DNA from: Leisingera aquaemixtae
Lineage (GTDB): Bacteria; Pseudomonadota; Alphaproteobacteria; Rhodobacterales; Rhodobacteraceae
Length of the DNA stretch: 64,000 bases
Direction of reading: 5' to 3'
NCBI RefSeq assembly: GCF_019801145.1
Contig: NZ_JAHVJQ010000005.1
Location: 1-64,000 of the forward strand
The translations under genes were made by a program, and so were the position numbers. Positions within the stretch are counted from its first letter, which is position 1, and each line of letters begins with the position of its first letter. Shown here in pieces: positions 14,925 through 24,435 of the stretch. Under the pieces are notes generated by a model. It saw nothing but the letters and a program-made list of their open reading frames with translations. It searched no databases and had not been told where the DNA came from.

Positions 14925-16535
14925 TTATTCAGCCGGGACCGGGACCGACAGGCTGGCTTCTTTGGCCGGCGCCTTACGGACAGTCATCCACAGGTTGTAG
15001 CACATGATGATCGAACCCGCGAGGAACATCACCCCGCCAAGACCGCGCACCACATACATCGGGAACTTCGCTGCCACGGTGTCGGCAAAGGAGTTCACCA
15101 GGAAGCCGTTGGCGTCCACTTCACGCCACATCAGGCCTTCCATGATACCGGTCACCCACATCGAAGCGGCGTAGAGAATGATGCCGAGGGTGGCCAGCCA
15201 GAAGTGCCAGGAGACCAGCCGCAGGCTGTAGAGGCTCTCACGCTTCCACAGCGCCGGCACCAGGTAGTAGAGGGCGCCGAAAGTGATCATGCCGTTCCAG
15301 CCGAGCGCGCCGGAGTGCACGTGGCCGATGGTCCAGTCGGTGTAGTGCGACAGCGAGTTCACCGCACGGATCGACATCATCGGGCCTTCAAAGGTGGACA
15401 TGCCGTAGAAGCCCAGCGAGATCACCATCATCCGGATCACCGGGTCGGTGCGCAGCTTGTCCCAGGCGCCTGACAGGGTCATCAGGCCGTTGATCATGCC
15501 GCCCCAGGAGGGCATCCACAGGATCACCGACATCACCATGCCCAGGGTCGAGGCCCAGTCCGGCAGCGCGGTGTAGTGCAGGTGGTGCGGACCGGCCCAG
15601 ATGTACAGGAAGATCAGCGCCCAGAAGTGGATGATCGAGAGTTTGTAGGAGAAAACCGGACGCTCGGCCTGCTTGGGGATGAAGTAATACATCATGCCCA
15701 GGAAGCCCGCGGTCAGGAAGAAGCCCACGGCGTTGTGGCCGTACCACCACTGGATCATCGCATCCTGCACGCCCGGCCACACGATGACCGACTTGGACCC
15801 CCAGATCGAGACCGGGATGGTCATGTTGTTGATCAGGTGCAGCATCGCCACGGTGACGATGAAGGACAGGTAGAACCAGTTCGCCACATAGATATGCGGC
15901 TCCTTGCGCTTGATGATGGTGCCCAGAAAGATCGCCAGATAGGCAACCCAGACGATCGTCAGCCACAGATCGACGTACCACTCGGGCTCAGCGTATTCCT
16001 TGGACTGGGTGCCGCCAAGCAGGTATCCGGTTGCCGCCAGCACGATGAACAGCTGGTAGCCCCAGAACACGAACCACGCCAGGTTGCCGCCCCACAGCCG
16101 CGCCGCGGAGGTCCGCTGCACCACGTAGAAGGAGGTGGCGATCAGCGCGTTGCCGCCGAAGGCGAAAATCACGGCCGAGGTATGCAGCGGGCGCAGGCGG
16201 CCGAAATTGGCAAAGCCCTCTGCCCATTCGAAATTCAGCACCGGAAACGCCAGCTGAAACGCGATGAAGGTCCCCGCCAGAAACCCTACCACGCCCCAAA
16301 AGGCGGTTGCGATCGCGCCAGCGCGGATCACGCTGTCGAAATACTCGTTTTCTACACCGGCGACCGCCCGTTTCGGCTCGTCGGTGCCGCGCAAAGTGTA
16401 CAGGAACAGACCACCAGCCACGATCATCACGATGATCGCGTGCACCTGGTAAGCCAGATCCCGCGCGTAGTTGGTGCCGATCATCGCAAACAGCGTGACC
16501 AGACCAAGCGCTATCAGCTTGATATAATTAGACAT
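14925..16535 (-). CDS. ccoN: cbb3 oxidase catalytic subunit I
   Basis: This 536-residue haem-copper oxidase subunit has about twelve membrane helices and the expected histidine-bearing segments ([70 protein letters not shown]). It reduces O2 at low concentrations and pumps protons. I place the start at ATG 16535 (MSNYIKL), which has AGGGA seven bases upstream, rather than the in-frame ATG 16553. The FNR box at 16628 lies about 100 bp upstream and fits anaerobic/microaerobic induction. Confidence 0.97.
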   Translation of the reverse strand: MSNYIKLIALGLVTLFAMIGTNYARDLAYQVHAIIVMIVAGGLFLYTLRGTDEPKRAVAGVENEYFDSVIRAGAIATAFWGVVGFLAGTFIAFQLAFPVLNFEWAEGFANFGRLRPLHTSAVIFAFGGNALIATSFYVVQRTSAARLWGGNLAWFVFWGYQLFIVLAATGYLLGGTQSKEYAEPEWYVDLWLTIVWVAYLAIFLGTIIKRKEPHIYVANWFYLSFIVTVAMLHLINNMTIPVSIWGSKSVIVWPGVQDAMIQWWYGHNAVGFFLTAGFLGMMYYFIPKQAERPVFSYKLSIIHFWALIFLYIWAGPHHLHYTALPDWASTLGMVMSVILWMPSWGGMINGLMTLSGAWDKLRTDPVIRMMVISLGFYGMSTFEGPMMSIRAVNSLSHYTDWTIGHVHSGALGWNGMITFGALYYLVPALWKRESLYSLRLVSWHFWLATLGIILYAASMWVTGIMEGLMWREVDANGFLVNSFADTVAAKFPMYVVRGLGGVMFLAGSIIMCYNLWMTVRKAPAKEASLSVPVPAE

Positions 16536-16627
16536 CTTGCGTCCCTTTGCCATGCCCCCGCGAATCCTGCGGATACGGGGACGTTATTAGACCGCGCTCT
16601 TCATGCAAAACGCGCCCTTTCACTGCC

Positions 16628-16641
16628 TTGATCTGCATCAA
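16628..16641. promoter_or_regulatory. FNR/FnrL box shared by ccoN and usp
   Basis: TTGATctgcATCAA is a perfect FNR dyad. It is about 93 bp before the ccoN start and 100 bp before the start of the universal stress protein gene, so FnrL can act on both divergent promoters. Confidence 0.9.
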
Positions 16642-16740
16642 GACAAATCCCGGCGACATGTGACACTTCTTCCCGTGCAGTGAAACTCAAAGCACCCGCG
16701 CCATCCGGGCCTGCGGTGCTCTTTCCGCCGAGAGGTGTCA

Positions 16741-17580
16741 ATGTCCTACAAGTCCTTGCTTACCGTACTCACAGCTGCGGATACCGCAGCGGCGCCTTTG
16801 GCGCAAATTGCGGCCCTGGCGGAGGAATTCGGCGCCCATGCCGATGCTCTCTGCCTTGGTGTCGACCGCACCCAGACAGGGTACTACTACGCCGGTGCCA
16901 ACGCCATGGTGCTGCAGGAAACCCTGGCCCGCGCGCAAGAAGAGGCCGAACAGGTCCAGGCCCAGGCCGAAGCCGCGCTGAAACAGGCCGGCGTGACCTT
17001 CGGCACCGACAGCGGCGTTGCGCAGATTGCCGATATCGGCCGCCACGTGGCGCGCCAGGCGCGGTTCTCCGACCTGGTGGTGCTGGGCCAGCCCTATGGT
17101 CAGGGCAAGCGCGCGGAGGCAGAGCCGATTGTCGAATCCGCGCTGTTCGAGGGCCGCGCCCCGGTGCTGGTGGTGCCGGACAAGGGCGCGCCGCTGCACC
17201 GCCCCCAGACCGTGCTGGTGGCCTGGAACGAGAGCATCGAGGCAATGACCGCGATCCGCCGGGCGATGCCGTTCCTGACCGCCGCCGATCTGGTCCGCAT
17301 TGCGGTGATCGACCCGCCGCAGCACGGCCCCGAACGCTCCGACCCCGGCGGCATGCTGGCGCAGATGCTGTCGCGCCACGGGGTGAAATGCGAAATCGAC
17401 GTGCTCAGCAAGACGATGACCCGGGTGTCCGATATTCTCAACCGCCATGCCGCCGACACCGCGGCCGATCTGATCGTGATGGGGGCATACGGCCATTCCC
17501 GTTTCCGCGAGGCCATTCTCGGCGGCGCCACCCGCAATATGCTGGAACAGGCCAAGGTGCCGCTGCTGATGGCGCATTGA
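16741..17580 (+). CDS. Tandem-domain universal stress protein
   Basis: This 279-residue protein contains two UspA-like domains. The first (about 1-145) is degenerate; the second (about 155-279) ends with the conserved nucleotide-loop region DLIVMGAYGHSRFREAILGG followed by ATRNML, and VPLLMAH. Such tandem Usp proteins often sit beside cbb3 oxidase genes and respond to low oxygen. I chose ATG 16741, with GAGAGG upstream, over the in-frame GTG 16735. The shared FNR box at 16628 supports FnrL control. Confidence 0.92.
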   Translation: MSYKSLLTVLTAADTAAAPLAQIAALAEEFGAHADALCLGVDRTQTGYYYAGANAMVLQETLARAQEEAEQVQAQAEAALKQAGVTFGTDSGVAQIADIGRHVARQARFSDLVVLGQPYGQGKRAEAEPIVESALFEGRAPVLVVPDKGAPLHRPQTVLVAWNESIEAMTAIRRAMPFLTAADLVRIAVIDPPQHGPERSDPGGMLAQMLSRHGVKCEIDVLSKTMTRVSDILNRHAADTAADLIVMGAYGHSRFREAILGGATRNMLEQAKVPLLMAH

Positions 17581-17614
17581 CACTCCCGCCCGGTCGTCTC
17601 CCGGCCTGACACAC

Positions 17615-17642
17615 AAAAAGGCGCCCCGCAGGGCGCCTTTTT
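17615..17642. terminator. Terminator after usp
   Basis: AAAAAGGCGCCC pairs with GGGCGCCTTTTT around CGCA. The symmetry makes it usable from both sides, ending usp and the convergent GlsB-family gene. Confidence 0.88.
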
Positions 17643-17661
17643 CGTGCGCGTTCCGGACGAG

Positions 17662-17919
17662 CTACCGCGCCTTGCGGATCAGTCCGATCAGGAACAGCAG
17701 GATCACCGCGCCCAGGGTGGCATGGATCAGCGTCCAGAAAAAGCCGCCGCCCGCGGCAAACCCCAGCACCGGAAAGATCGTCCCGGCCAGGAAGGCACCA
17801 ACGACGCCGACGATGATATTGCCGAGGATGCCGAAGCCCCGTCCTTGCATGATCTTGCCCGACAGCCACCCGGCCAGCGCCCCGATGATCAGCATCCCGA
17901 TCAGGCTTCCAAACTGCAT
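17662..17919 (-). CDS. GlsB/YeaQ/YmgE family membrane protein
   Basis: This 85-residue hydrophobic protein has three membrane segments and the glycine motif set of the family: GALAGWLSGKIMQGRGFGIL, then GNIIVGVVGAFLAG. Members are small stress-linked inner-membrane proteins of unknown mechanism, once called transglycosylase-associated. The start at ATG 17919 has GGAGG at a good distance; the longer upstream frame is basic and unlike the family. Confidence 0.88.
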   Translation of the reverse strand: MQFGSLIGMLIIGALAGWLSGKIMQGRGFGILGNIIVGVVGAFLAGTIFPVLGFAAGGGFFWTLIHATLGAVILLFLIGLIRKAR

Positions 17920-18046
17920 TGCCGCCTCCGTTTGTTGTTGCCGCAATAGTAGAGCACAACCTTGGCGCCGGGTCACCCGCTGCCGTCCGGACCACAGGGG
18001 GAACCTCTCCCGCCCGTCGTCCGCCTTTCTGACGAAAAGCGTCTGA

Positions 18047-18105
18047 CCGTTGGGCCAGGCTCGCCAGCGGGTCCGGCACAGCCGGGCATGCGCGGGCGCG
18101 GGAGA
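18047..18105 (-). repeat. Intergenic REP-like repeat, copy A
   Basis: CCGTTGGGC-c-AGGCTC at 18047-18062 and GCGGGCGCGGGAGA at 18092-18105 are shared with the sequence at 22653-22697, with a different centre. It lies directly after the stop of the SHMT-like gene. Confidence 0.5.
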
Positions 18106-18116
18106 GCGCCCAGACC

Positions 18117-19436
18117 TCAGCGGACGAAGTGCATGCCCTGGAAGGCGGCGCGGAACTCCGCAACCTCCGCCGCCATGGCCGCCGGATCCTGTGCCCGCAG
18201 GGCGCGGGCGATCAGTTCCGCCAGCTTCGGCGCATGTGCCACGGTGACGCCGCGGCGCACCAGTTCAGGGGTGCCGATACGCAGCCCGTTCATGTCGCCC
18301 GGCACCTCCGCAATAGGAAGGCCGATGCCGCAGGCCAGGAAGCCCGCCTTGCGCAGATGCTTCGACGCCGCCTGGCCGCCGCCGAACTCCGCCGCTTCCA
18401 GTGCGAACTGATGCGACTGCGTAATCCCTCGCGCGGCAGCAAAGACCGGCAGCCCCTGCCCCGCCAGCGCCTCTGCCAGGGCCTGCGACAGATCCGCCAT
18501 CGCGCGGGCATACTCCGCGCCGTGCTCCACCCAATCCAGCAGGCTCATCGCCAGCGCCGCCGACTTGGCCGCGTCAAAGTTCGCGGTCATGCCGGGAAAG
18601 GCAATGGCATCCAGCCGCTCGGCGATTTCCGCATCGTTGGTGACGATCAGCCCGCCCGCCGGGCCGCCCAGGCTCTTGTAGGTGCTCATCGTCATCAGAT
18701 GCGCGCCCTGCTCCAGCGGGTTGCCCCAATGGCCACCCGCGATCATGCCGCACTGGTGGGCGGCGTCGAACAGCACCTTGGCGCCCACCTCATCGGCAAT
18801 TGCGCGGATCTCCGGCACCGGGTGCGGGAACAGGTTAAGGCTGCCGCCGATGGTGATCAGCCTGGGCCGCACTTTCAGAGCCAGGTCGCGCAGCGCGTCC
18901 AGATCGACGGTATAGCCGTCGCCGTCCACTGGCGCCGGATGGGTCTGAAGCCCGTAAAGCCCGGCACAGCCGCCCGCGTGATGGGTAACATGGCCGCCCA
19001 CCGCGGCAGGCGGCGCGATGATCGCATCCCCCGGCTTGGTCAGCGCCATGAAGCCATAGAGGTTCGCCAGCGCGCCCGAGCCCACCCGGATCTCCGCGTA
19101 ACGGGCCTTGAAAACCTTGGCCGCCAGCTCCGCGGCAATCACCTCGATTTCCTCGATGGCCTCCAGCCCCATCTCGTATTTGTCGCCGGGATAGCCCAGC
19201 GACGGGCGGCTGCCGAGACCGGTGGCCAAAAGCGCCTCTGCCGCCGGGTTCATCACATTGGTGGCCGGGTTCAGGTTGAAGCAGTCGCGATCGTGGATCT
19301 CCGCATTGCGGTCTGCCAGCGCTGTCAGCCGCGCGGCGGTCTCTGCGCTGGTCGCACCGGCGGTTTTGGCGGCGACCGTCTGCACATACTCCTCGCAGGC
19401 GGCGGGCACCCAGTTGCGGCGGGCAAGCTCTGTCAT
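18117..19436 (-). CDS. Serine hydroxymethyltransferase-like PLP enzyme
   Basis: This 439-residue fold-type I PLP enzyme resembles SHMT: NVMNPAAEALL, SLGYPGDKYEMG, the substrate/PLP loop VGSGALANLYGFMAL, ITIGGSLNLFPHP, the aspartate-histidine segment LFDAAHQCGMIAGG, and the PLP lysine in STYKSLGGPAGGL. Canonical GlyA is about 420-430 residues and more conserved, so this is probably a paralogue acting on another beta-hydroxy amino acid, for instance an alpha-methylserine-type substrate. It is divergent from, and probably controlled by, the LysR gene at 19553, with a palindromic operator between them. Precise substrate is unknown. Confidence 0.85.
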   Translation of the reverse strand: MTELARRNWVPAACEEYVQTVAAKTAGATSAETAARLTALADRNAEIHDRDCFNLNPATNVMNPAAEALLATGLGSRPSLGYPGDKYEMGLEAIEEIEVIAAELAAKVFKARYAEIRVGSGALANLYGFMALTKPGDAIIAPPAAVGGHVTHHAGGCAGLYGLQTHPAPVDGDGYTVDLDALRDLALKVRPRLITIGGSLNLFPHPVPEIRAIADEVGAKVLFDAAHQCGMIAGGHWGNPLEQGAHLMTMSTYKSLGGPAGGLIVTNDAEIAERLDAIAFPGMTANFDAAKSAALAMSLLDWVEHGAEYARAMADLSQALAEALAGQGLPVFAAARGITQSHQFALEAAEFGGGQAASKHLRKAGFLACGIGLPIAEVPGDMNGLRIGTPELVRRGVTVAHAPKLAELIARALRAQDPAAMAAEVAEFRAAFQGMHFVR

Positions 19437-19510
19437 GGTCTGTCTCCTTCGCGCAGTGGCGGGTTTCTCTCTGCCCCATCAAAGCGCCGATGCCCCCTTG
19501 CCCGCAAATC

Positions 19511-19526
19511 AGTTTTCCAGAAAACT
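19511..19526. promoter_or_regulatory. Palindromic LysR operator
   Basis: AGTTTTC (19511-19517) and GAAAACT (19520-19526) form a perfect 7-bp dyad with a two-base centre in the divergent promoter between the SHMT-like gene and the LysR gene. It also fits a T-N11-A pattern. Confidence 0.65.
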
Positions 19527-19552
19527 AGGGCTAGAAAAATTGAGGCTAAGTC

Positions 19553-20425
19553 ATGGCTGTTTCCCCGCCCCCTGCCCAATCCCTGCCGCTGACCGCCCTG
19601 CGCGCGTTCGAGGCTGCCGCCCGGCTCGGCGGCTTCTCCGCCGCCGCGCAAGAGCTGGGCGTGACGCCCGGCGCGGTCTCGGCCCAGATCAAGTCGCTGG
19701 AAGACGCGCTGCAAGCACAGCTGTTCATCCGGCGCCCGAAGCAGGTGACGCTGACGGCGCTTGGCGCGCGGGTGCTGCAGGGCTTCACCGCCGCCTTTGA
19801 CCAGCTCAACGCCGCCAGCCGCCACCTGCGCGAAGAAGCCCAGCCCAGCACTGTCCATATCGCCACCCTGCCCGCGATTGCGCAGTTCTGGCTGTCGCCG
19901 CGCCTGCCTGCCTTGCGCGCTGCGATGCCGGAGATGGTGGTTTCGGTCACCGCCACCGAGGACCCCCCGAACCTCAAGCGCACGCCCTATGACCTGTGCC
20001 TGTTCTTCAGCGGCGATCAGGGAGAGGTCATAGAGCAGGACGTGATATTCCCGGTCTGCGCGCCGTCGCTTGCAGCACAGCTGCGCACTCCCGCAGATCT
20101 GCAGAATGTGCCCTGCCTGTCAGACGCGGTCTGGGCGCAAGACTGGGAGCACTGGCAGCAGGCCGCCTGCCCGGGCGAGACCCTGCACCTGCGGGGGCCG
20201 CAATACTCGCTCTACTCGCTGGCGGTGGAGGAAGCCATCAATGGCGCGGGCGTTCTGATCGGCCATCAGGCGCTGGTGGCACCGCTGCTGGACAGCGGCA
20301 GGCTGGTGGCGCCATTCGCACAGAAGGCCAGTTTGCCGCGCGGCCTGCGGCTGTGGAGCCTGCGCCCCTCCGGCCCGCGCAGCCCTGCAGCGCGGGTGGC
20401 CCGCTGGCTGGCGGATAGCAGTTAG
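19553..20425 (+). CDS. LysR-family regulator, GcvA-like
   Basis: This 290-residue protein has an N-terminal winged HTH (LTALRAFEAAARLGGFSAAA, then LGVTPGAVSAQIKSLEDAL) and an effector domain that is of the GcvA subgroup (STVHIATLPAIAQFWLSPRL). It is divergent from the SHMT-like enzyme gene, the usual layout for a LysR that controls its neighbour. An amino acid effector is likely by analogy but not shown. It is convergent with fnrL. Confidence 0.92.
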   Translation: MAVSPPPAQSLPLTALRAFEAAARLGGFSAAAQELGVTPGAVSAQIKSLEDALQAQLFIRRPKQVTLTALGARVLQGFTAAFDQLNAASRHLREEAQPSTVHIATLPAIAQFWLSPRLPALRAAMPEMVVSVTATEDPPNLKRTPYDLCLFFSGDQGEVIEQDVIFPVCAPSLAAQLRTPADLQNVPCLSDAVWAQDWEHWQQAACPGETLHLRGPQYSLYSLAVEEAINGAGVLIGHQALVAPLLDSGRLVAPFAQKASLPRGLRLWSLRPSGPRSPAARVARWLADSS

Positions 20426-20447
20426 GAATTGCGGGGAACAGGCGGCC

Positions 20448-21188
20448 TCAGCCCAGGAAGCCGCCGTCGCTGTCGTCGCCCGCCTCTTCCATCAGGCGGC
20501 GCATATCGGGCACGGTCACATGCCGCTTGCCCTCCAGCTCGATAATGCCGTCCCGCTTGAGCGCCGAGATCTGTCGGCTCACGGTTTCCAGCGTCAGGCC
20601 CAGGTAGTCGGCCATTGCCTCCCGCGTCAGCGGCAGATCGAACACCATCCGGTTGGTGGCGCCACCCGGCGTCAGCGAGGCATCGCGGCGGGCAATGATC
20701 GACAAGAGGCTGGCGATCTTCTCGCGCGCGGTCTTGCGGCCCAGGACCAGCATCCACTCGCGGGCGGCGTCCAGCTCATCCAGAGTCATTTCCAGCAGCC
20801 GGTGGGCGATATGCGGGGTACGCTCCATCAGCTCTTCAAACGGCTTCTTGCGGAAGCAGCACATCACCACGTCGGTGGTCGCCGCCACATCATAGGCCGC
20901 GCCTTCGCGGCCCGGGCGGCCGACAAAATCGCTGGGCAGCAGCAGGCCAACCATCTGGGTGCGCCCGTCCTCCATCGTCTGGGTGAGGGAGGCGATGCCG
21001 GAGACCACAGAGCCCACGAAATTCATCACGTCGCCGGACCAGATGATCGGCTGGCCCGCCTCGTAGGTGCGGTAGTATTTGATCGCGTCCAGCTCCTCCA
21101 GCTCATCAGCGTTGCAGCGCGCGCAGACGGCCCGGTGACGGATCGGGCAGTCGCCGCATCTGGAATGGGAAAGTACAGGAGCGTTCAT
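20448..21188 (-). CDS. fnrL: FnrL oxygen-sensing regulator
   Basis: This 246-residue Crp/Fnr protein has the N-terminal cysteine cluster C11-x2-C14-x7-C22 plus C25 and a further Cys near VVMCCF, which can hold an oxygen-labile 4Fe-4S cluster; a cyclic-nucleotide-like barrel; a dimer helix; and a C-terminal HTH with LPLTREAMADYLGLTLETVS and RQISALKRDG. This recognition helix (ETVSRQ) matches FNR boxes of the TTGAT-N4-ATCAA type. The length fits R. sphaeroides FnrL (248). I use ATG 21188; the in-frame TTG 21215 lies inside the FNR box. It likely autoregulates. Confidence 0.96.
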   Translation of the reverse strand: MNAPVLSHSRCGDCPIRHRAVCARCNADELEELDAIKYYRTYEAGQPIIWSGDVMNFVGSVVSGIASLTQTMEDGRTQMVGLLLPSDFVGRPGREGAAYDVAATTDVVMCCFRKKPFEELMERTPHIAHRLLEMTLDELDAAREWMLVLGRKTAREKIASLLSIIARRDASLTPGGATNRMVFDLPLTREAMADYLGLTLETVSRQISALKRDGIIELEGKRHVTVPDMRRLMEEAGDDSDGGFLG

Positions 21189-21201
21189 TCGTTGGTCCGG
21201 T

Positions 21202-21215
21202 TTGATCTGGGTCAA
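21202..21215. promoter_or_regulatory. FNR/FnrL box between fnrL and hemN
   Basis: TTGATctggGTCAA differs from the perfect box by one base. It is only 13 bp before the fnrL ATG, a place suited to autorepression, and its centre is about 42 bp before the hemN ATG, a class II activation distance if hemN is nearly leaderless. Confidence 0.85.
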
Positions 21216-21250
21216 GGCTCAGGTTCGCGGGTTCCCATAACGCTAATTGA

Positions 21251-22606
21251 ATGGAACAGAAAGCTCAATTGGCCGAACTTGGTTTGTTCGACGCCAAAGT
21301 GCCGCGCTATACCAGCTATCCAACCGCGCCGCACTTCGGCAAAGAGACTGATTCTGCGCAGTTTTCCAGTTGGATTTCAAAGATTTCCCCCGGCAGCAGC
21401 ATTTCGCTCTATGTGCATGTGCCGTTCTGCCGCAGATTGTGCTGGTTCTGCGCCTGCCGCACGCAGGGCACCCATTCCGACGCCCCGGTGGAGGCCTATG
21501 CAGAGGTCCTGAAAGCCGAGATTGCGCTCTTGAAGGCGCAACTGCCCGAGGGCATCACCCTGTCGCGCCTGCATTGGGGCGGCGGCACGCCGACGCTCCT
21601 CAGCGCGGATCTGATCCGCGGCCTTGCCGCCGCCATCACCGAAGCCATTCCGCTGGCGCCGCGGGCGGAATTCTCGGTTGAGATCGACCCGAATGAAATC
21701 GGCGACCGGCGCCTGGATGCGCTGGCCGAAGCAGGCATGAACCGCGCCTCTGTCGGCGTGCAGGATTTCGACAGCACCATCCAGCAGGCGATCGGCCGCA
21801 TTCAGAGCTTCGAATCCACGCGCGCCGCCATCGAGCAGCTGCGCGCGCATGGCATCACCAGCCTCAATGCCGATATCCTCTATGGCCTGCCGCATCAGAC
21901 GCCGGCCATCATGACCGAAAGCGTGCAGAAGCTGTTGTCGCTGACACCGGACCGGGTGGCGGTCTACGGCTATGCCCATGTGCCCTGGATGGCCGGGCGC
22001 CAAAGCATGATCCGCTCCGATGCGCTACCCACCCCCGAATCGCGGCTGGAGCTGTTTGAGACCGCCCGCCAGCTGTTCCTGTGGGACGGCTACCGGGAAA
22101 TCGGCATCGACCATTTCGCGCGGCCCCACGACGGGCTGGCGGTGGCGCAGCAGACCGGGCGGCTCAGGCGCAACTTCCAGGGCTACACTGACGATCCGGC
22201 AGAGGTGCTGATCGGCATAGGTGCCTCCGCGATCTCGCGCTTCCCGCAGGGCTATGCGCAGAACGCGCCGGGCACGTCGAACTATGTCCGCGCCATCCGC
22301 GACGGCCAGTTCGCCACCGCCCGCGGCCATGCCTTTGGCGGCGAGGACCTGCTGCGGGCGCGGCTGATCGAGGCGCTGATGTGCGATTTCCGCATCTGCC
22401 GGGAGGAGATCCTGTCGCGGTTTGCGGTGCCTGAAGACCGGCTGGAGCAGATGTTTGAAGCGGCCAGCGCGGCCTTTCCGGGGATGCTGGCTGTGTCGGC
22501 AAAAGGCCTTGCCATTCGCGAGGAGGCGCACCCGCTGACCCGGATGATCGCCCGCAGCTTTGACGCCTATGACCTGAGTCAGGCCGGCCACAGCACCGCA
22601 ATCTGA
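21251..22606 (+). CDS. hemN: Oxygen-independent coproporphyrinogen III oxidase
   Basis: This 451-residue radical SAM enzyme converts coproporphyrinogen III to protoporphyrinogen IX without oxygen. The family start GLFDAKVPRYTSYPTAPHF is present, followed by the 4Fe-4S site C60-x3-C64-x2-C67 with adjacent C69, the SAM glycine motif GGGTPT, and the conserved ADILYGLPHQT and FARPHDGLA segments. It is cytoplasmic and supplies haem for the cbb3 oxidase under low oxygen. The FNR box upstream supports FnrL activation. No ribosome site precedes the ATG, consistent with a leaderless message. Confidence 0.96.
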   Translation: MEQKAQLAELGLFDAKVPRYTSYPTAPHFGKETDSAQFSSWISKISPGSSISLYVHVPFCRRLCWFCACRTQGTHSDAPVEAYAEVLKAEIALLKAQLPEGITLSRLHWGGGTPTLLSADLIRGLAAAITEAIPLAPRAEFSVEIDPNEIGDRRLDALAEAGMNRASVGVQDFDSTIQQAIGRIQSFESTRAAIEQLRAHGITSLNADILYGLPHQTPAIMTESVQKLLSLTPDRVAVYGYAHVPWMAGRQSMIRSDALPTPESRLELFETARQLFLWDGYREIGIDHFARPHDGLAVAQQTGRLRRNFQGYTDDPAEVLIGIGASAISRFPQGYAQNAPGTSNYVRAIRDGQFATARGHAFGGEDLLRARLIEALMCDFRICREEILSRFAVPEDRLEQMFEAASAAFPGMLAVSAKGLAIREEAHPLTRMIARSFDAYDLSQAGHSTAI

Positions 22607-22652
22607 CATTTCCCAAAGGAACCCCGCCGCCGCCGCGCCTTGGGGCGCAGCG

Positions 22653-22697
22653 CTCCCGTTGGGCGAGGCTCAGCCGAGGCACCTGCGGGCGCGGGAG
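22653..22697 (+). repeat. Intergenic REP-like repeat, copy B
   Basis: CTCCCG (22653-22658) and CGGGAG (22692-22697) close a stem whose centre holds GGCTcAGCC. It shares CCGTTGGGC-N-AGGCTC and GCGGGCGCGGGAGA with copy A at 18047-18105 and follows hemN. The rest of the 239-bp gap to yejF holds nothing I recognise. Confidence 0.5.
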
Positions 22698-22845
22698 AAG
22701 TCCGCTGATTTTTAGGTGACACCCATTAGGTCAGCACTGCTGCCTGAATGTTTCGCGCGCGAAACATTTGGTCAAACGCGCTGCTGCAACTTGTGGGCGT
22801 TGCGCGGGCCGCGAACGCATAGATGCTGCAAAACCTGCAGCGGAG

Positions 22846-24435
22846 TTAACCCGCGGCAGCCAGCAGCTTGCGGGTATACTCGGCTCTCGGATTGGCGAAC
22901 AGCTCCTCTGCCGCGCCGGTCTCCACCACGTCGCCCTGGTTCATCACCACCACCTTGTGCGACATCGCCCGCACCACGTTGAGGTCGTGAGAAATGAACA
23001 GGTAGGCGAGGCCATAGCGCGTCTGCAGATCGCGCAGCAGTTCGACAATCTGCACCTGCACAGTCATGTCCAGCGCCGAGGTCGGCTCATCCAGCACCAC
23101 CAGCTTGGGCCGCAGCACCATGGCGCGGGCAATCGCAATCCGCTGGCGCTGGCCGCCGGAGAACTCATGCGGGTAGCGGTCCATCGCTGCCGGGTCGAGG
23201 CCCACCTCCTGCATCACCTCCGCCACCAGCTCGCGGGTGTCGCGGTGCTGGTCCACCTTGTGGATCGCCAGCCCCTCCGCAATGATCTGGGCGCAGGTCA
23301 TCCGCGGGCTGAGCGAACCGAACGGGTCCTGGAACACGATCTGCATGTCCTTGCGCAAGGCGCGCAGATCGCGGGTAGACCATTTGCGCAGGTCCTGGCC
23401 CTGAAATTCAACTGCGCCCTCGGATGCAATCAGCCGCATGATGGCGAGCGCCAGCGTGGTCTTGCCGGACCCCGATTCCCCCACGATGCCCAGGGTTTCG
23501 CCTGCCCGGACCGAGACCGACATCGGGTTCACCGCCTTCACATGGCCGACAGTGCGTTTCAAAAGTCCGCGCTGGATCGGGAACCAGACCTTCAGTTCCC
23601 TGGCCGCCACCAGTTCCTCGGCGGTTTCCGGCACCGGCTGCGGCTGGCCGGAGGGTTCCGCCGCCAGCAGTTTCTGCGTGTAGGGGTGTTGCGGATTGGC
23701 AAAGATTTCTGCCGCCGGACCTTCCTCGACGATCTCGCCGCTTTTCATCACGCAGACCCGGTCGGCAATACGGCGCACGATGCCGAGGTCATGGGTGATG
23801 AACAAGAGCCCCATGCCCTCGCTTTCCTTGAGTTCCGCCAGAAGGTCGAGGATCTGCGCCTGGATGGTCACATCCAGCGCCGTTGTGGGCTCATCCGCGA
23901 TCAGGATGTCGGGCTTGTTCGCAAGTGCCATGGCGATCATCACCCGCTGCCGCTGCCCGCCTGACAGCTGGTGCGGATAAGACGTCAGCCGGTTTTCGGC
24001 GTCGCGGATGCCGACCTTCTCCAGCAGCTCCAGAATGCGCACGCGCGCGGATTTGCCGGCCAGCCCCTGGTGCAGGGCGAGGGATTCCTCCAGCTGCCGT
24101 TCGATGGTGTGCAGCGGGTTGAGGGAGGTCATCGGCTCCTGGAAGATGAAGCTGATGTCATTGCCGCGCACCTGCATCAGGTGGCGCTCGCTGGCGCCGA
24201 CCATCTCGGTGCCGTCATAGGTGACGGAGCCTTCGATCATGGCGCTGTCGCCCAGGAGCGACACAGTGGACAGTGCCGAGACCGATTTGCCGGAACCGCT
24301 TTCGCCCACCAGCGCAACGGTTTCGCCGCGGCCGACGGAGAAAGAGACGCCGCGCACCGCTTCGGTCACCTTGCCGTCCTGGCGGAAAGAGACGCGGAGG
24401 TTCTGGACATTCAGGAGGGGGGAGGTTTTGGTCAT
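22846..24435 (-). CDS. yejF: Peptide ABC importer, fused double ATPase
   Basis: This 529-residue protein has two ABC ATPase cassettes in one chain. Walker A motifs are [10 protein letters not shown] and [10 protein letters not shown]; signature motifs are [12 protein letters not shown] and [12 protein letters not shown]; Walker B motifs are [11 protein letters not shown] and [11 protein letters not shown]. It powers the YejABEF uptake system for oligopeptides and related compounds such as microcin C. It is last in the yejABEF order, separated from yejE by 142 bp that contain GC-rich dyads. Confidence 0.94.
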   Translation of the reverse strand: MTKTSPLLNVQNLRVSFRQDGKVTEAVRGVSFSVGRGETVALVGESGSGKSVSALSTVSLLGDSAMIEGSVTYDGTEMVGASERHLMQVRGNDISFIFQEPMTSLNPLHTIERQLEESLALHQGLAGKSARVRILELLEKVGIRDAENRLTSYPHQLSGGQRQRVMIAMALANKPDILIADEPTTALDVTIQAQILDLLAELKESEGMGLLFITHDLGIVRRIADRVCVMKSGEIVEEGPAAEIFANPQHPYTQKLLAAEPSGQPQPVPETAEELVAARELKVWFPIQRGLLKRTVGHVKAVNPMSVSVRAGETLGIVGESGSGKTTLALAIMRLIASEGAVEFQGQDLRKWSTRDLRALRKDMQIVFQDPFGSLSPRMTCAQIIAEGLAIHKVDQHRDTRELVAEVMQEVGLDPAAMDRYPHEFSGGQRQRIAIARAMVLRPKLVVLDEPTSALDMTVQVQIVELLRDLQTRYGLAYLFISHDLNVVRAMSHKVVVMNQGDVVETGAAEELFANPRAEYTRKLLAAAG

